From Bacillus sp. FJAT-26390 (GTDB lineage: Bacteria; Bacillota; Bacilli; Paenibacillales; Paenibacillaceae): a DNA stretch of 64,000 nucleotides. The position numbers and the translations under genes were made by a program. This document shows, in pieces, positions 1 to 8,513 of this stretch (position 1 is its first letter; each line of letters starts with the position of its first letter). The notes below the pieces were generated by a model. It made no database searches and was not told where the DNA came from. It was given only the letters and a program-made list of their open reading frames with translations. The stretch spans positions 362,544 to 426,543 of the forward strand of contig NZ_MAQX01000032.1 in the NCBI RefSeq assembly GCF_001682865.1, in the 5' to 3' direction.

Positions 1-704
1 TGCCTAAGCAGCGTTTATATACGCTTTGCGCCTCGGCGATGTCCACCGTTTCGATGTCGATCGTTGGCTCATACATGCAAATACTCGACCCTAAATACGT
101 GGTAACCGCGCTCGTCCTTAATTTGTTTGGCGGATTTATCATTGCTTCCATCCTCAACCCTTATAAGGTTGAGCCGGAGGACGATATTCTGGAGGTTCAG
201 GAAGAAGAGAAACAAACGTTTTTCGAAGTGCTCGGCGAATATATTTTAGACGGCTTCAAGGTCGCTATCATAGTCGCTGCGATGCTGATCGGTTTTATCG
301 CGATGATCGCTTTGGTCAACGGGCTATTCAGCGGCATTATCGGCATTTCGTTCCAACAAATATTAGGCTATATTTTTGCTCCGATCGCTTTTATAATGGG
401 TATTCCATGGAAAGACGCTGTCGATGCAGGAAGCATTATGGCGACAAAAATGGTGTCCAACGAGTTTGTAGCGATGCTTGAGCTTGCAAAATATCCTGAT
501 TTGTCCGCTCGCGCTGTCGGTATCGTATCCGTGTTCCTCGTTTCATTTGCCAACTTCTCGTCAATCGGCATTATCGCCGGCGCCGTAAAAGGACTGCACG
601 AGAAACAAGGCAACGCCGTTGCACGTTTCGGATTAAAATTGCTTTACGGGGCCACTTTGGTTAGCGTCTTGTCTGCCATCATCGCAGGACTGTTTATTAA
701 ATAA
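1..704 (+). CDS. nupC: NupC-type nucleoside permease, C-terminal part (cut by window start)
   Basis: This is the C-terminal half of a concentrative nucleoside transporter, a membrane protein that imports nucleosides with H+ or Na+. The reading frame is open from base 3 to the stop, so the gene begins before the window. The motif AMSTVSMSIVGSYM just after the left edge is typical of NupC. Several hydrophobic segments follow, including one around IIVAAMLIGFIAMIALVNG and a C-terminal one ending in SAIIAGLFIK. An internal ATG at 39 is not the start, because the similarity to the family continues upstream of it. The gene lies 18 bases before deoB and is followed by deoD and pdp, so uptake and phosphorolysis of nucleosides are encoded together. 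The substrate (pyrimidine or purine nucleosides) cannot be decided from the fragment. Confidence 0.9.
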   Translation, partial: PKQRLYTLCASAMSTVSMSIVGSYMQILDPKYVVTALVLNLFGGFIIASILNPYKVEPEDDILEVQEEEKQTFFEVLGEYILDGFKVAIIVAAMLIGFIAMIALVNGLFSGIIGISFQQILGYIFAPIAFIMGIPWKDAVDAGSIMATKMVSNEFVAMLELAKYPDLSARAVGIVSVFLVSFANFSSIGIIAGAVKGLHEKQGNAVARFGLKLLYGATLVSVLSAIIAGLFIK

Positions 705-722
705 CGGAAGGAGCCTAATACA

Positions 723-1904
723 ATGAACAAATTTCAAAGAATTCACCTGATCGTTTTGGACTCGGTCGGCATTGGCGAATCGCCTGATGCGGCAAGCTTC
801 GGAGACGTCGATGTTGATACGCTTGGCCATATTGCGAGTGAGCTTGGAGGCTTGAAGATGCCTCATATGGGCGTCCTCGGATTATCCAACATCAAGGAAA
901 TTAAAGGGATTCCGGTTGCAGACAAGCCTCTTGCCTATTATACGAAGATGCAGGAAGCGTCGAACGGCAAGGATACAATGACCGGTCACTGGGAGATCAT
1001 GGGGCTTCATATCGCCGTACCTTTCCGCGTGTTCGCGGATGGTTTTCCGCCGGAGCTAATTAACCGGATTGAAGAGAAAACAGGCCGTAAGGTAATTGGC
1101 AACAAACCAGCCAGCGGCACGGAAATTATTGACGAGCTTGGCGAAGAGCATATGCGGACAGGCGCATTGATCGTCTATACCTCTGCGGATTCCGTATTGC
1201 AGATCGCTGCCCATGAAGATGTGGTACCATTGAAGGAACTCTATGAAATCTGCGAGTTCTGCCGTGAAATTACGCTGGAGGATCCCTACATGCTGGGGAG
1301 AATCATCGCTCGTCCCTTCGTCGGAGAGCCGGGACATTTTAAGCGGACATCCAATCGTCATGACTACGCGCTGAAACCATTTGGGTCTACTGTGATGAAT
1401 GAACTAAAAAATGCCAGCTTCGACGTAATCGCACTCGGTAAAATATCCGATATATATGATGGAGAAGGCGTTACAAAGGCCGTGCGCACCGTATCCAATT
1501 CGGATGGCATGGATCAATTCATTTCAGTGCTGGATGAATCGTTTACGGGTATTAGCTTCTTGAACCTTGTCGACTTTGATGCGCTCTATGGGCATCGCCG
1601 CGATCCTAAAGGGTACGGACAAGCGTTGGAGGAGTACGATACCCGTCTGCCGGAGGTTTTTGCGAAAATGACCGAGCAGGATTTGCTTATAATCACTGCG
1701 GATCACGGTAATGACCCGACCTATCACGGAACGGATCACACGCGCGAATACGTGCCTTTATTGGTTTATTCCCCACGTTTTAAGCATGGCGGACATGCCC
1801 TTCCATTGAGGGAGACCTTCGCGGACATTGGAGCGACGATCGCAGACAACTTCGGAGTGACGATGCCGGCGCACGGCACTAGCTTTTTGGGAGAACTAAA
1901 ATAA
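723..1904 (+). CDS. deoB: Phosphopentomutase
   Basis: The enzyme converts (deoxy)ribose-1-phosphate, released by nucleoside phosphorylases, into the 5-phosphate that enters central metabolism. At 393 residues it has the usual family length. The metal-binding motif DSVGIGE lies at residues 13-19, KDTMTGHWE at about 83-91 contains the threonine that carries phosphate in the Bacillus enzyme, and the second metal cluster TADHGNDPT lies near the C terminus, all features of the alkaline-phosphatase superfamily. A GGAAGGAG ribosome binding site precedes the ATG. It stands between nupC and deoD, as expected for a deo operon, and acts in the cytoplasm. Confidence 0.97.
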   Translation: MNKFQRIHLIVLDSVGIGESPDAASFGDVDVDTLGHIASELGGLKMPHMGVLGLSNIKEIKGIPVADKPLAYYTKMQEASNGKDTMTGHWEIMGLHIAVPFRVFADGFPPELINRIEEKTGRKVIGNKPASGTEIIDELGEEHMRTGALIVYTSADSVLQIAAHEDVVPLKELYEICEFCREITLEDPYMLGRIIARPFVGEPGHFKRTSNRHDYALKPFGSTVMNELKNASFDVIALGKISDIYDGEGVTKAVRTVSNSDGMDQFISVLDESFTGISFLNLVDFDALYGHRRDPKGYGQALEEYDTRLPEVFAKMTEQDLLIITADHGNDPTYHGTDHTREYVPLLVYSPRFKHGGHALPLRETFADIGATIADNFGVTMPAHGTSFLGELK

Positions 1905-1925
1905 CAAAGTTGAAGGAGCATGACT

Positions 1926-2633
1926 ATGAGCATTCATATTGGAGCCGAGCAAGGCCAGATTGCAGAAACGATTTTATTGCCAGGAGATCCGCTGAGAGCC
2001 AAGTATATCGCTGAAACGTATTTGGAGGATGTCATCTGCTACAACGAGGTCAGAGGCATGCTGGGCTTTACAGGTACTTATAAAGGTCAGCGCATATCCG
2101 TGCAGGGAACAGGAATGGGCGTCCCTTCTATTAGTATTTATGTGAATGAATTGATTCGTGATTACGGCGTAAAAAACTTGGTTCGCGTCGGCACTTGCGG
2201 CGCTATGCAAGAAAGCGTGCACGTTCGCGAAGTTATTTTGGCACAAGCAGCTTGTACGGATTCCAGCGTTAACCGCCATGTTTTTGGCGGCTATGATTTC
2301 TCGCCAATCGGCAGCTTCCCTTTGCTAAAGGCTGCTTACGAGCGCGGTGTCGAAAAAGGCTTAAAGCTGCATGTGGGCAATATTTTCTGCTCCGACTCCT
2401 TCTATCGGGACGATAAAGCGATTGTGCAAAAGCTGATGGATCATGGCGTTCTAGGCGTGGAAATGGAAACGACTGCCCTTTATACGCTTGCTGCGAAATA
2501 CGGCGTTAATGCTTTAACTATTTTAACGGTGAGCGATCATCTGCTGACAGGTGAAGAAACAACCTCCGCAGAGCGTCAAAGCACCTTTAACGATATGATG
2601 GAAGTTGCACTCGAAACGGTTATTTCCATATAA
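1926..2633 (+). CDS. deoD: Purine-nucleoside phosphorylase, DeoD type
   Basis: It cleaves purine (deoxy)nucleosides with phosphate to the free base and (deoxy)ribose-1-phosphate. The protein matches the hexameric DeoD family over its full length: HIGAEQGQIAETILLPGDP at the N terminus, the phosphate-binding segment PLRAKYIAETY, the GVEMETTALY base/ribose site and the catalytic VSDHLLTGE near the end. I chose ATG 1926 (235 residues) because GGAG at 1915-1918 is 7 bases from it, whereas an ATG at 1920 would sit almost on the ribosome binding site and family members start with MS-HIGAE. It lies 21 bases after deoB in the same operon. Confidence 0.96.
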   Translation: MSIHIGAEQGQIAETILLPGDPLRAKYIAETYLEDVICYNEVRGMLGFTGTYKGQRISVQGTGMGVPSISIYVNELIRDYGVKNLVRVGTCGAMQESVHVREVILAQAACTDSSVNRHVFGGYDFSPIGSFPLLKAAYERGVEKGLKLHVGNIFCSDSFYRDDKAIVQKLMDHGVLGVEMETTALYTLAAKYGVNALTILTVSDHLLTGEETTSAERQSTFNDMMEVALETVISI

Positions 2634-2674
2634 ATACGGAATCATAAATAGATATTAGGCGAGGAGAGAAACAT

Positions 2675-3976
2675 ATGAGAATGGTTGATCTGATTGAGAA
2701 AAAACGTGACGGTGAAGAGCTAACAACAGAGGAAATCAACTTTATTATCGATGGTTATACGAAGGATGAAATTCCGGACTATCAAGTTAGCGCTTTGGCT
2801 ATGGCGATCTTCTTCAAGGATATGACAGAACGCGAGCGCGCTGATTTGACGATGGCAATCGTGAATTCCGGCGATACGATTGACCTCTCCGCGATTGAAG
2901 GCGTAAAGGTTGATAAACACTCCACAGGCGGTGTTGGCGATACGACTACATTGGTGCTTGCTCCTCTTGTGGCGGCGCTCGATATTCCGGTTGCCAAAAT
3001 GTCCGGCCGCGGCCTTGGACATACCGGCGGTACAATCGATAAGCTGGAAGCCATCGCTGGATTCCATGTAGAGATCGATAAGGATGAATTCGTACAATTG
3101 GTGAATAAGGATAAAATTGCGGTCATCGGCCAATCCGGCAACCTGACGCCAGCCGATAAGAAGCTCTATGCCCTGCGCGATGTTACGGCAACGGTTAACT
3201 CGATCCCTCTCATCGCAAGCTCCATTATGAGTAAAAAAATTGCAGCCGGCTCGGATGCAATCGTGCTGGACGTGAAGACTGGCTCCGGCGCATTCATGAA
3301 AACTGTGGAGGATGCCAAAGAGCTTGCACACGCTATGGTTAGCATCGGCAACAACGTCGGCCGCAAGACGATGGCGGTTATCTCGGATATGAGCCAGCCG
3401 CTCGGCCTTGCAATCGGCAACGCGCTGGAAGTAAAAGAAGCAATCGACACGCTGCAAGGAAAAGGACCTAAGGATTTGGAGGAGCTTTGTCTTGCGCTAG
3501 GCAGCCAAATGGTGTTTTTGGCGAATAAAGCCAGCTCGCTAGAAGAAGCCGAAGAGCTGTTGAAGGAAGTTATCCGCAACGGCAAAGCGCTGGAAAAATT
3601 CAAAGCCTTCATTGCCAATCAAGGCGGCGATCCGTCTGTCGTAGATCACCCAGAGAAATTGCCGCAAGCCGCTTATCTCATCGAAGTGCCTGCTAAAGCA
3701 GACGGCGTTGTAACTGAGATTGTAGCGGATGAGATCGGCACGGCAGCTATGCTGCTTGGAGCTGGACGCGCGACTAAGGAATCCGAAATTGATTTGGCCG
3801 TAGGACTCATGCTGAACAAAAAAATCGGGGATGCAGTAAAAGCAGGCGAATCGCTCGTTACGATTCACTCGAATCGCGAAAATGTGGATGATGTGCTGAG
3901 CATCATTTACGACAATATTCGCATTGGCAGTGAGGTAACCCCTCCTGTACTCGTCTACGGTATCGTAACCGAGTAG
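2675..3976 (+). CDS. pdp: Pyrimidine-nucleoside phosphorylase
   Basis: It splits uridine, deoxyuridine and thymidine into base and (deoxy)ribose-1-phosphate, which is the substrate of the upstream phosphopentomutase. The 433 residues have the thymidine/pyrimidine phosphorylase layout: an N-terminal helical domain, the phosphate-binding stretch DKHSTGGVGDTTTL at about 82-95, the family signature SGRGLGHTGGTIDKLE at about 108-123, and a C-terminal domain with LGAGRATKESEIDLAVG. The length favours a Gram-positive Pdp. A GGCGAGGAGAG site precedes the ATG. It belongs to the nupC-deoB-deoD-pdp operon. Confidence 0.96.
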   Translation: MRMVDLIEKKRDGEELTTEEINFIIDGYTKDEIPDYQVSALAMAIFFKDMTERERADLTMAIVNSGDTIDLSAIEGVKVDKHSTGGVGDTTTLVLAPLVAALDIPVAKMSGRGLGHTGGTIDKLEAIAGFHVEIDKDEFVQLVNKDKIAVIGQSGNLTPADKKLYALRDVTATVNSIPLIASSIMSKKIAAGSDAIVLDVKTGSGAFMKTVEDAKELAHAMVSIGNNVGRKTMAVISDMSQPLGLAIGNALEVKEAIDTLQGKGPKDLEELCLALGSQMVFLANKASSLEEAEELLKEVIRNGKALEKFKAFIANQGGDPSVVDHPEKLPQAAYLIEVPAKADGVVTEIVADEIGTAAMLLGAGRATKESEIDLAVGLMLNKKIGDAVKAGESLVTIHSNRENVDDVLSIIYDNIRIGSEVTPPVLVYGIVTE

Positions 3977-3996
3977 GCTAAGAAGGAGATAAGCAA

Positions 3997-4335
3997 ATGT
4001 TTTATGCGATTATCATTTTGTTTCTGGGATTTCTCCTTATTAACGGAGTCTTCGCCTTTCAAACAAAATTTATCGGCGCTTCAATAGGAGACACGTTAAA
4101 GTTCCAAGTCTATATGATTCCCATTTTGTTTCTCGCCAACGTATTGCTTGGACTAGGTTTCAAATATGGTTATAAATATTTAGGCAGCAATACACTGGTC
4201 GTTTCCAGCTCCAAATTCCTTGATATTGCCGCCCTGCTTGTCGTTTCCTTCTTCTTCTTCTCAGAAGTTCCAAGCTGGAAAACGTTCGTAGGCCTTGGTT
4301 TGGTTATAGCTGGAATTATTGTGACTAAGCTTTAG
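3997..4335 (+). CDS. Small four-helix membrane protein, DMT/EamA-like half
   Basis: This 112-residue protein is almost entirely hydrophobic, with four predicted membrane helices (about 2-20, 35-53, 68-88 and 92-111). The ending WKTFVGLGLVIAGIIVTKL resembles the last helix of small drug/metabolite transporters of the EamA or SMR type, which work as dimers when only four helices long. It starts 20 bases after pdp with a GAAGGAG ribosome binding site and is followed directly by a terminator, so it is the last gene of the deo operon. A role in nucleoside or base transport would fit its position but is only inferred from it. Confidence 0.7.
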   Translation: MFYAIIILFLGFLLINGVFAFQTKFIGASIGDTLKFQVYMIPILFLANVLLGLGFKYGYKYLGSNTLVVSSSKFLDIAALLVVSFFFFSEVPSWKTFVGLGLVIAGIIVTKL

Positions 4336-4342
4336 AAATAAT

Positions 4343-4398
4343 AAATCCCCTTTAGACAGGCAGTGAACGACCCGCTGCTGACTAAAGGGGATTTTTTT
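4343..4398 (+). terminator. Rho-independent terminator of the deo operon
   Basis: The arms AAATCCCCTTTAG and CTAAAGGGGATTT pair perfectly across a loop of about 27 bases and are followed by a run of T. The hairpin lies 8 bases after the stop of the small membrane protein gene. Confidence 0.9.
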
Positions 4399-4435
4399 AT
4401 TGAGCGCATCTATTTTCGCTTGCCATATGCACCTC

Positions 4436-5476
4436 TCAGTCAACGTTGCTCTTTACGCTGTAATAGCGCATAGCACGCGGAACTCCCTTGATTTTGAGAC
4501 GGCCGCTATAGATCAATTCACGAACCCGGTATTCAAAATATTCATCTCCCACGTACTGCTCGCAATAGCCTAACGCTTCGCCAACGACCCTAGCTGATTT
4601 TATGAAATCCCGGTCGCCTCTTCCACTATGCAGCTTCTCCACTGTCTCCATCAAATACGCATCAAAATAATCCTCGCCTACAGGAAGAACATTTCCGTCT
4701 ATGCATATGCGAAGCACCTCAGGCTGCTGGGCAAGCTCCAGCCATTCGTTCTCTAAAACCTTTCTCGAATCGCCGTTCAATCGTATGCTCACACTGTCTT
4801 CGCCGAGGATAACCTGCAGCTTGTCTGATGGTATTTCCCCAGAGTGATTATACGGAACGCTCAGGTCTGGGCGGTTAAATAACCGGCTGCTTACATCCGA
4901 AACAGGGATGGTGGCTATGGGATTCAACATATTTCTCAATAAATACGCGGCATAACGCAATCCTACCTGCTCACCTGCATTCATGCTGCTCCATATCGTT
5001 ACGGCTGCCCCAGGAGGAATGAGCGAGATTTGCCGCATCAAGCTCTGATGCTCTTCTTCGAAGTCCTCCTCTTCTTCATTATTGTTAATATGGTCAAAAA
5101 ACCATTGCTGTCTCTTCATCCGTCCTGTCTCTTCGTGCAGCTGCCATATCGGTCCAATGGAGTAGCGGTCGCGAAAAGTGATCACTTTATCGCTATCCTC
5201 CCTCCCAAGCTTCTTAATAGCCAATTTCAAGCTGCCCGCAAAAGAATCGCCAAACGCCATATGCACTTGGTTGCAGCTATCGCTAGGCTCCCATTGCTGC
5301 TGCTTTTTTGGCGTTAAAACGGCTTTATACATCTCTAATAAATCGTCGTAAAGCTTCTCTTTTGGATAATGCTCATTCTCCACTCCGTCTATCATGAGCA
5401 TGATGTGCATGATTATTGATTGGGCTTCCCGTTCAGATAAATCGTTGATCCTATTACTTATTTGAGTAATTTTCAT
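4436..5476 (-). CDS. DUF1835/DUF3658-type protein
   Basis: The function is unknown. The central part has the DUF1835 pattern: VHMAFGDSFAGSLKLAIKK followed by a conserved FRDRYSIGPIW, at about residues 73-112 of the chosen start, and the C-terminal third fits DUF3658, which usually accompanies it. An acidic run (NNNEEEEDFEEEH) links the two. I chose the ATG at 5476 (346 residues) because AGAGAGAGG lies at good distance before it, while the ATG at 5503 has a purine-rich site touching it. The gene is last in a minus-strand group after an Lrp regulator and a threonine aldolase-like enzyme, with a 58-base gap, and converges with the deo operon. Confidence 0.75.
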   Translation of the reverse strand: MKITQISNRINDLSEREAQSIIMHIMLMIDGVENEHYPKEKLYDDLLEMYKAVLTPKKQQQWEPSDSCNQVHMAFGDSFAGSLKLAIKKLGREDSDKVITFRDRYSIGPIWQLHEETGRMKRQQWFFDHINNNEEEEDFEEEHQSLMRQISLIPPGAAVTIWSSMNAGEQVGLRYAAYLLRNMLNPIATIPVSDVSSRLFNRPDLSVPYNHSGEIPSDKLQVILGEDSVSIRLNGDSRKVLENEWLELAQQPEVLRICIDGNVLPVGEDYFDAYLMETVEKLHSGRGDRDFIKSARVVGEALGYCEQYVGDEYFEYRVRELIYSGRLKIKGVPRAMRYYSVKSNVD

Positions 5477-5534
5477 ATGTAGGTCCTCTCTCTCCAATGT
5501 CATCCTCTGGCAAGCAATGCCCCGAATCCCAACC

Positions 5535-6623
5535 CTACTTATGCAGTTTAATGTCCAGTATTCTAAAGGCCTCTAACACCGCTGCTTTGGGAGCCAAACC
5601 ATACCTATCGCCAGTATTAACCTCAAAGTAGGAGCCGCCATCCTCTCTATCGCGTACCGATTGTGCCAAGCCGACACCTGTTTCCAAAGCAATAGCGATG
5701 AAAATCGGTTCAAGCTGTTCCTTGCTCGCTTCCGAGTGTACATGAAACATATTGGAAACAGGCGTCTCCGGGATCGTTTTCATCGTTTGGCATCCATTGT
5801 ATAATTCAGCAAGCTCCTGCGCTTCCCTATAGTACTTCTCCATTTGCGGCAGCCGCCGCTCCATATAGTAGTCTGCGGAGATAATATAAGGATAAAGGCT
5901 GATCAGATCGCCGCCGTGACGTCTTTTCCAAATCTTCGATTGTTCCGTAAAATCGCGATCTCCGGCCAAGATGGCTCCGGCAATGCCGCCAATTCCTTTA
6001 TAAAATGAGATATACACGCTGTCAAAGAGCGCGCAGACCTCCTCCGCTGACTTTTCATAATAGGGAAGGATCTCGAACAGCCTAGCGCCGTCAAGATGAA
6101 GCCTAATGCCTCTTTCTCGGCAAAATGCCGACATGGCTTCAAGCTCCGCGTATGCCGGCAACTGTCCGCCAATTTCCCTCTGAGGCAATTCCAGCAGCAA
6201 GCAGGCGATGTCTTCCCTCATGCCAAGCAGATCCTTCAGAAGGACTGGCCTTTCATTATCCGCCAGCAATAGGGGCTCAAGATGATGCAGCTCTTTCATC
6301 CCGTCTTTCTCATGGATTTCCAAATGGCTTAAGGGATGATAGCCTACTTTCTTATTTCCTTTCTCATCGCACCATATTCGGAGCGCAATTTGCTGTGCCA
6401 TCGTGCCGCTAGGGAAGAAAACTGCCGACTCCTTGCCAAGCAGGCGTGCCATTCGCATTTCAAAATCCTCGATCAGCTCTCCCTTGCCGTACATATCGCT
6501 ATCCTGCTCATCCTCCCATTGCTCGAGCGCTTCTTTCAGCACCTTCACGTTCCGCCTGCCATGGCCGATCAACGGATAGCTGGATTGATTATATGCTTCG
6601 ATTAATGATTTCGTTTGTTCCAT
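5535..6623 (-). CDS. Threonine aldolase-family PLP enzyme
   Basis: It belongs to the beta-eliminating lyase / low-specificity L-threonine aldolase family, fold type I PLP enzymes that cleave L-threonine or other beta-hydroxy amino acids to glycine and an aldehyde. The 362 residues contain FFPSGTMAQQIAL at about 69-81 (cofactor phosphate contact), LHLDGARLFE at about 175-184 (the Asp holding the pyridine nitrogen) and SFYKGIGG with the likely Schiff-base lysine at about 209. An AGGGG site lies 9 bases before the ATG. An Lrp/AsnC regulator is encoded 21 bases upstream, so this is probably a regulated amino-acid catabolism unit. The exact substrate is uncertain because several enzymes of this family act on amino acids other than threonine. 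Confidence 0.87.
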   Translation of the reverse strand: MEQTKSLIEAYNQSSYPLIGHGRRNVKVLKEALEQWEDEQDSDMYGKGELIEDFEMRMARLLGKESAVFFPSGTMAQQIALRIWCDEKGNKKVGYHPLSHLEIHEKDGMKELHHLEPLLLADNERPVLLKDLLGMREDIACLLLELPQREIGGQLPAYAELEAMSAFCRERGIRLHLDGARLFEILPYYEKSAEEVCALFDSVYISFYKGIGGIAGAILAGDRDFTEQSKIWKRRHGGDLISLYPYIISADYYMERRLPQMEKYYREAQELAELYNGCQTMKTIPETPVSNMFHVHSEASKEQLEPIFIAIALETGVGLAQSVRDREDGGSYFEVNTGDRYGLAPKAAVLEAFRILDIKLHK

Positions 6624-6644
6624 CCTATATGTCCCCTTTTACGT

Positions 6645-7082
6645 TCATTCTTTTGGCAATATGGTCCGGTTCATTACCGGAGAAGAGAGAATGACCGACG
6701 TGTTGACATTGCCGAATGGCATGAGCCGCTCCACGAGCTCGCTAAGCGCATCCATCCCCGTTACTGCCGCCTTCAAAATATAACTGACCGTTCCCGTTAC
6801 CCGGTGGCATTCTATAATATCCTCATCATTCATAATCCGCTTTTCAAACTCCATCGGAAATACTTTTAATTCGCTCATTTGGATAATCAGCTGAATGTTT
6901 CTTCCTACCGCTGCCGCCGATACTCGGGCGCCGAAGCCAGTAATAATACCTCTCTCTTGGAGACGCAGCAGACGCTCGGATATGCTGGGACGGCTCAAAG
7001 CCAGTCGTTTGGACAGCTCGCTTACGGTCATTCGCCCATCCTCCTGTAGCCATCGGAGAAGCGCTCGATCCAATTGATCCAT
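6645..7082 (-). CDS. Lrp/AsnC-family transcriptional regulator
   Basis: This is a feast/famine regulator that senses an amino acid. The N-terminal helix-turn-helix covers about residues 1-60 (MDQLDRALLRWLQEDGRMTV, then SELSKRLALSRPSISERLLRL) and a C-terminal RAM ligand domain follows, with GTVSYILKAAV. I chose the ATG at 7082, which gives 145 residues, the normal length for the family, and has GAAGGGGGG 9 bases upstream; an ATG at 7133 would add an unconserved tail of 17 residues. It is first in the minus-strand group with the threonine aldolase-like gene, which it probably controls. It is divergent from the YitT-type gene across about 150 bases that must hold both promoters. Confidence 0.9.
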   Translation of the reverse strand: MDQLDRALLRWLQEDGRMTVSELSKRLALSRPSISERLLRLQERGIITGFGARVSAAAVGRNIQLIIQMSELKVFPMEFEKRIMNDEDIIECHRVTGTVSYILKAAVTGMDALSELVERLMPFGNVNTSVILSSPVMNRTILPKE

Positions 7083-7235
7083 CCTCGCAAGCCCCCCTTC
7101 ATTTTGCAGCAAAAACGTGTTCATTTGATTCAATGTTACATAATTTCACATCAATTTCATTCCGTTTATCATATATACGAATCACGCTGTTTTGTATCCT
7201 TATATTAACAAACTTAAGCAGGCGGTGCATGCGGG

Positions 7236-7883
7236 ATGATAAGGAAATCAGACAACAAAGTGAAGGAAAATATGCGCAAATGGCTCCATTTTGCAATAGG
7301 CTGCTTCGTTACTACCGGCGGATTGGTCATTCTGAAGCATTCGGGTATCGTTACCGGAGGCACAGCAGGACTATCATTAAGCTTATCGCCCTTGCTGCAA
7401 GTCCCATTCCACTATTTGTTCGTGCTGCTCAACCTTCCATTTTTTATTTTCTCCTACTTTTACATGGGTAAATCCTTCACTTTCAAAACCGTGCTGGCGA
7501 TCGCGCTTCTTTCCTTGTTTAGCGCCTTAAATGGCTTATTGCCTGCCTTTGCGATTCCATCGCTCATCGGGGCAATCGTTGGAGGCGTATTTATCGGGGT
7601 GGGCATCACCGCCTTGTTCCGTAACGGCGCTTCACTCGGAGGCGCGACGATACTGGCGGTTTATTTGCACAGGGAGCACGACATCAATCCCGGGATTACT
7701 AACTTCGGATTTGATCTTCTAGTCGTGCTTACCAGCTTGTCCATATTTTCGCTTACGAGCGGGTTGTATTCTGCGATTTCGATAGCCGTTACATCAGCCA
7801 TTTTATCGTTCTATAAGAGAAGAAAGACGAAAACCAAGCAGGAGAAAGCGGATGCTCTGCCCCGTGTTACGACATCTGCCTGA
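7236..7883 (+). CDS. YitT-family membrane protein
   Basis: This integral membrane protein has five or six hydrophobic helices. The pairs GIVTGGTAGLSLSLS near residue 37 and GASLGGATILAVYL near residue 132 are the repeated glycine-rich signatures of the YitT/DUF161 family, whose transport function is not settled. The C-terminal DUF2179 ligand domain of longer YitT proteins is absent; a basic tail (KRRKTKTKQEK) takes its place. The start is ambiguous. ATG 7236 has a weak AGGCGG upstream, and ATG 7272 has AAGGA only four bases before it. It is divergent from the Lrp gene. Confidence 0.75.
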   Translation: MIRKSDNKVKENMRKWLHFAIGCFVTTGGLVILKHSGIVTGGTAGLSLSLSPLLQVPFHYLFVLLNLPFFIFSYFYMGKSFTFKTVLAIALLSLFSALNGLLPAFAIPSLIGAIVGGVFIGVGITALFRNGASLGGATILAVYLHREHDINPGITNFGFDLLVVLTSLSIFSLTSGLYSAISIAVTSAILSFYKRRKTKTKQEKADALPRVTTSA

Positions 7884-7899
7884 ATGATCATTTATGCCA

Positions 7900-7933
7900 T
7901 AAAAAAAGCAAAGGAGGCGTGTCCTCCTTTGCT
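7900..7933 (-). terminator. Terminator after the LSm-like small gene
   Basis: The arms AGCAAAGGAGG and CCTCCTTTGCT (11 pairs, 5-base loop) are followed on the minus strand by a T run. It begins 2 bases after the stop of the gene at 7936-8313 and may also stop transcripts of the YitT-type gene from the other side. Confidence 0.85.
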
Positions 7934-7935
7934 CA

Positions 7936-8313
7936 TTAAAAACAAATAGACTTTCTGCAGCTTGATCTTTTTTTCTTTTTCTTCTTCTTGGTGAACCCAA
8001 CCTCAACGGCAATGATAGAAGAAACACTAATATAGTTTACGGAGCCTTTGATATTGATAACCACACAATCATCGACAATGCCTAGATAAATGCCGGAACG
8101 TACTTTACCGCCAAAAAAAATTCGAATATTCGTAGAACCTACGCCAAGCTTGAGCAGCATGCTAAGCACACGTTCATTTTTGCCGCAGCTTTTTTCCTTT
8201 GATCCGTTATTGCCCTGACTATGGTTCTCTGTTTGTTTGTTTCCATGACTCTGGTTTACTGGCTTCCCATGACTTCTCTTCCCAGAGCTTTTGCATCCTC
8301 CTCGCTTAGTCAT
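7936..8313 (-). CDS. Small basic protein with LSm/DUF2642-like C-terminal fold
   Basis: Function unknown. The first half (about residues 1-50) is low-complexity, rich in Gly, Ser, Asn, His and Lys. The second half has alternating short beta strands (IRIFFGGKVRSGIYLGIVDD, then VVINIKGSVNYISVSSIIAVEV), which resembles the SH3/LSm-like DUF2642 proteins (YuzF type) often found among spore proteins. It ends with a polylysine stretch and two cysteines. I chose ATG 8313 because GGGAG is 9 bases upstream, while the ATG at 8322 touches that site. The spore link is an inference from composition only. Confidence 0.6.
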   Translation of the reverse strand: MTKRGGCKSSGKRSHGKPVNQSHGNKQTENHSQGNNGSKEKSCGKNERVLSMLLKLGVGSTNIRIFFGGKVRSGIYLGIVDDCVVINIKGSVNYISVSSIIAVEVGFTKKKKKKKRSSCRKSICF

Positions 8314-8453
8314 ACCTACCATCTCCCTTATATTAAGAATTGCTATTATTATATGGAGATTGATAGATTTCGGTGTGTATATTTTACTAGATTACGAATG
8401 GATAAGCCGGGTTGTTATTTCTGCGTCAACAGCTGCACCGTCCACAAGATGAC

Positions 8454-8494
8454 AAAAAGGCTGTAACGGAAGGCCAATGCCTCCTGTTACAGCC
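8454..8494 (-). terminator. Terminator of the fucosidase operon
   Basis: GGCTGTAAC at 8459-8467 pairs with GTTACAGCC at 8486-8494, and the minus-strand transcript then runs into TTTTTGTC. It lies 20 bases after the stop of the alpha-L-fucosidase gene, the last gene of the long operon. Confidence 0.85.
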
Positions 8495-8513
8495 CTGCTA
8501 ATTGCGCACATGA

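Noticed and set aside
2720..3868. Long antisense frames opposite pdp and similar frames opposite other genes
   Set aside because: They mirror strongly coding sequence on the other strand, lack ribosome sites and show no known domains.
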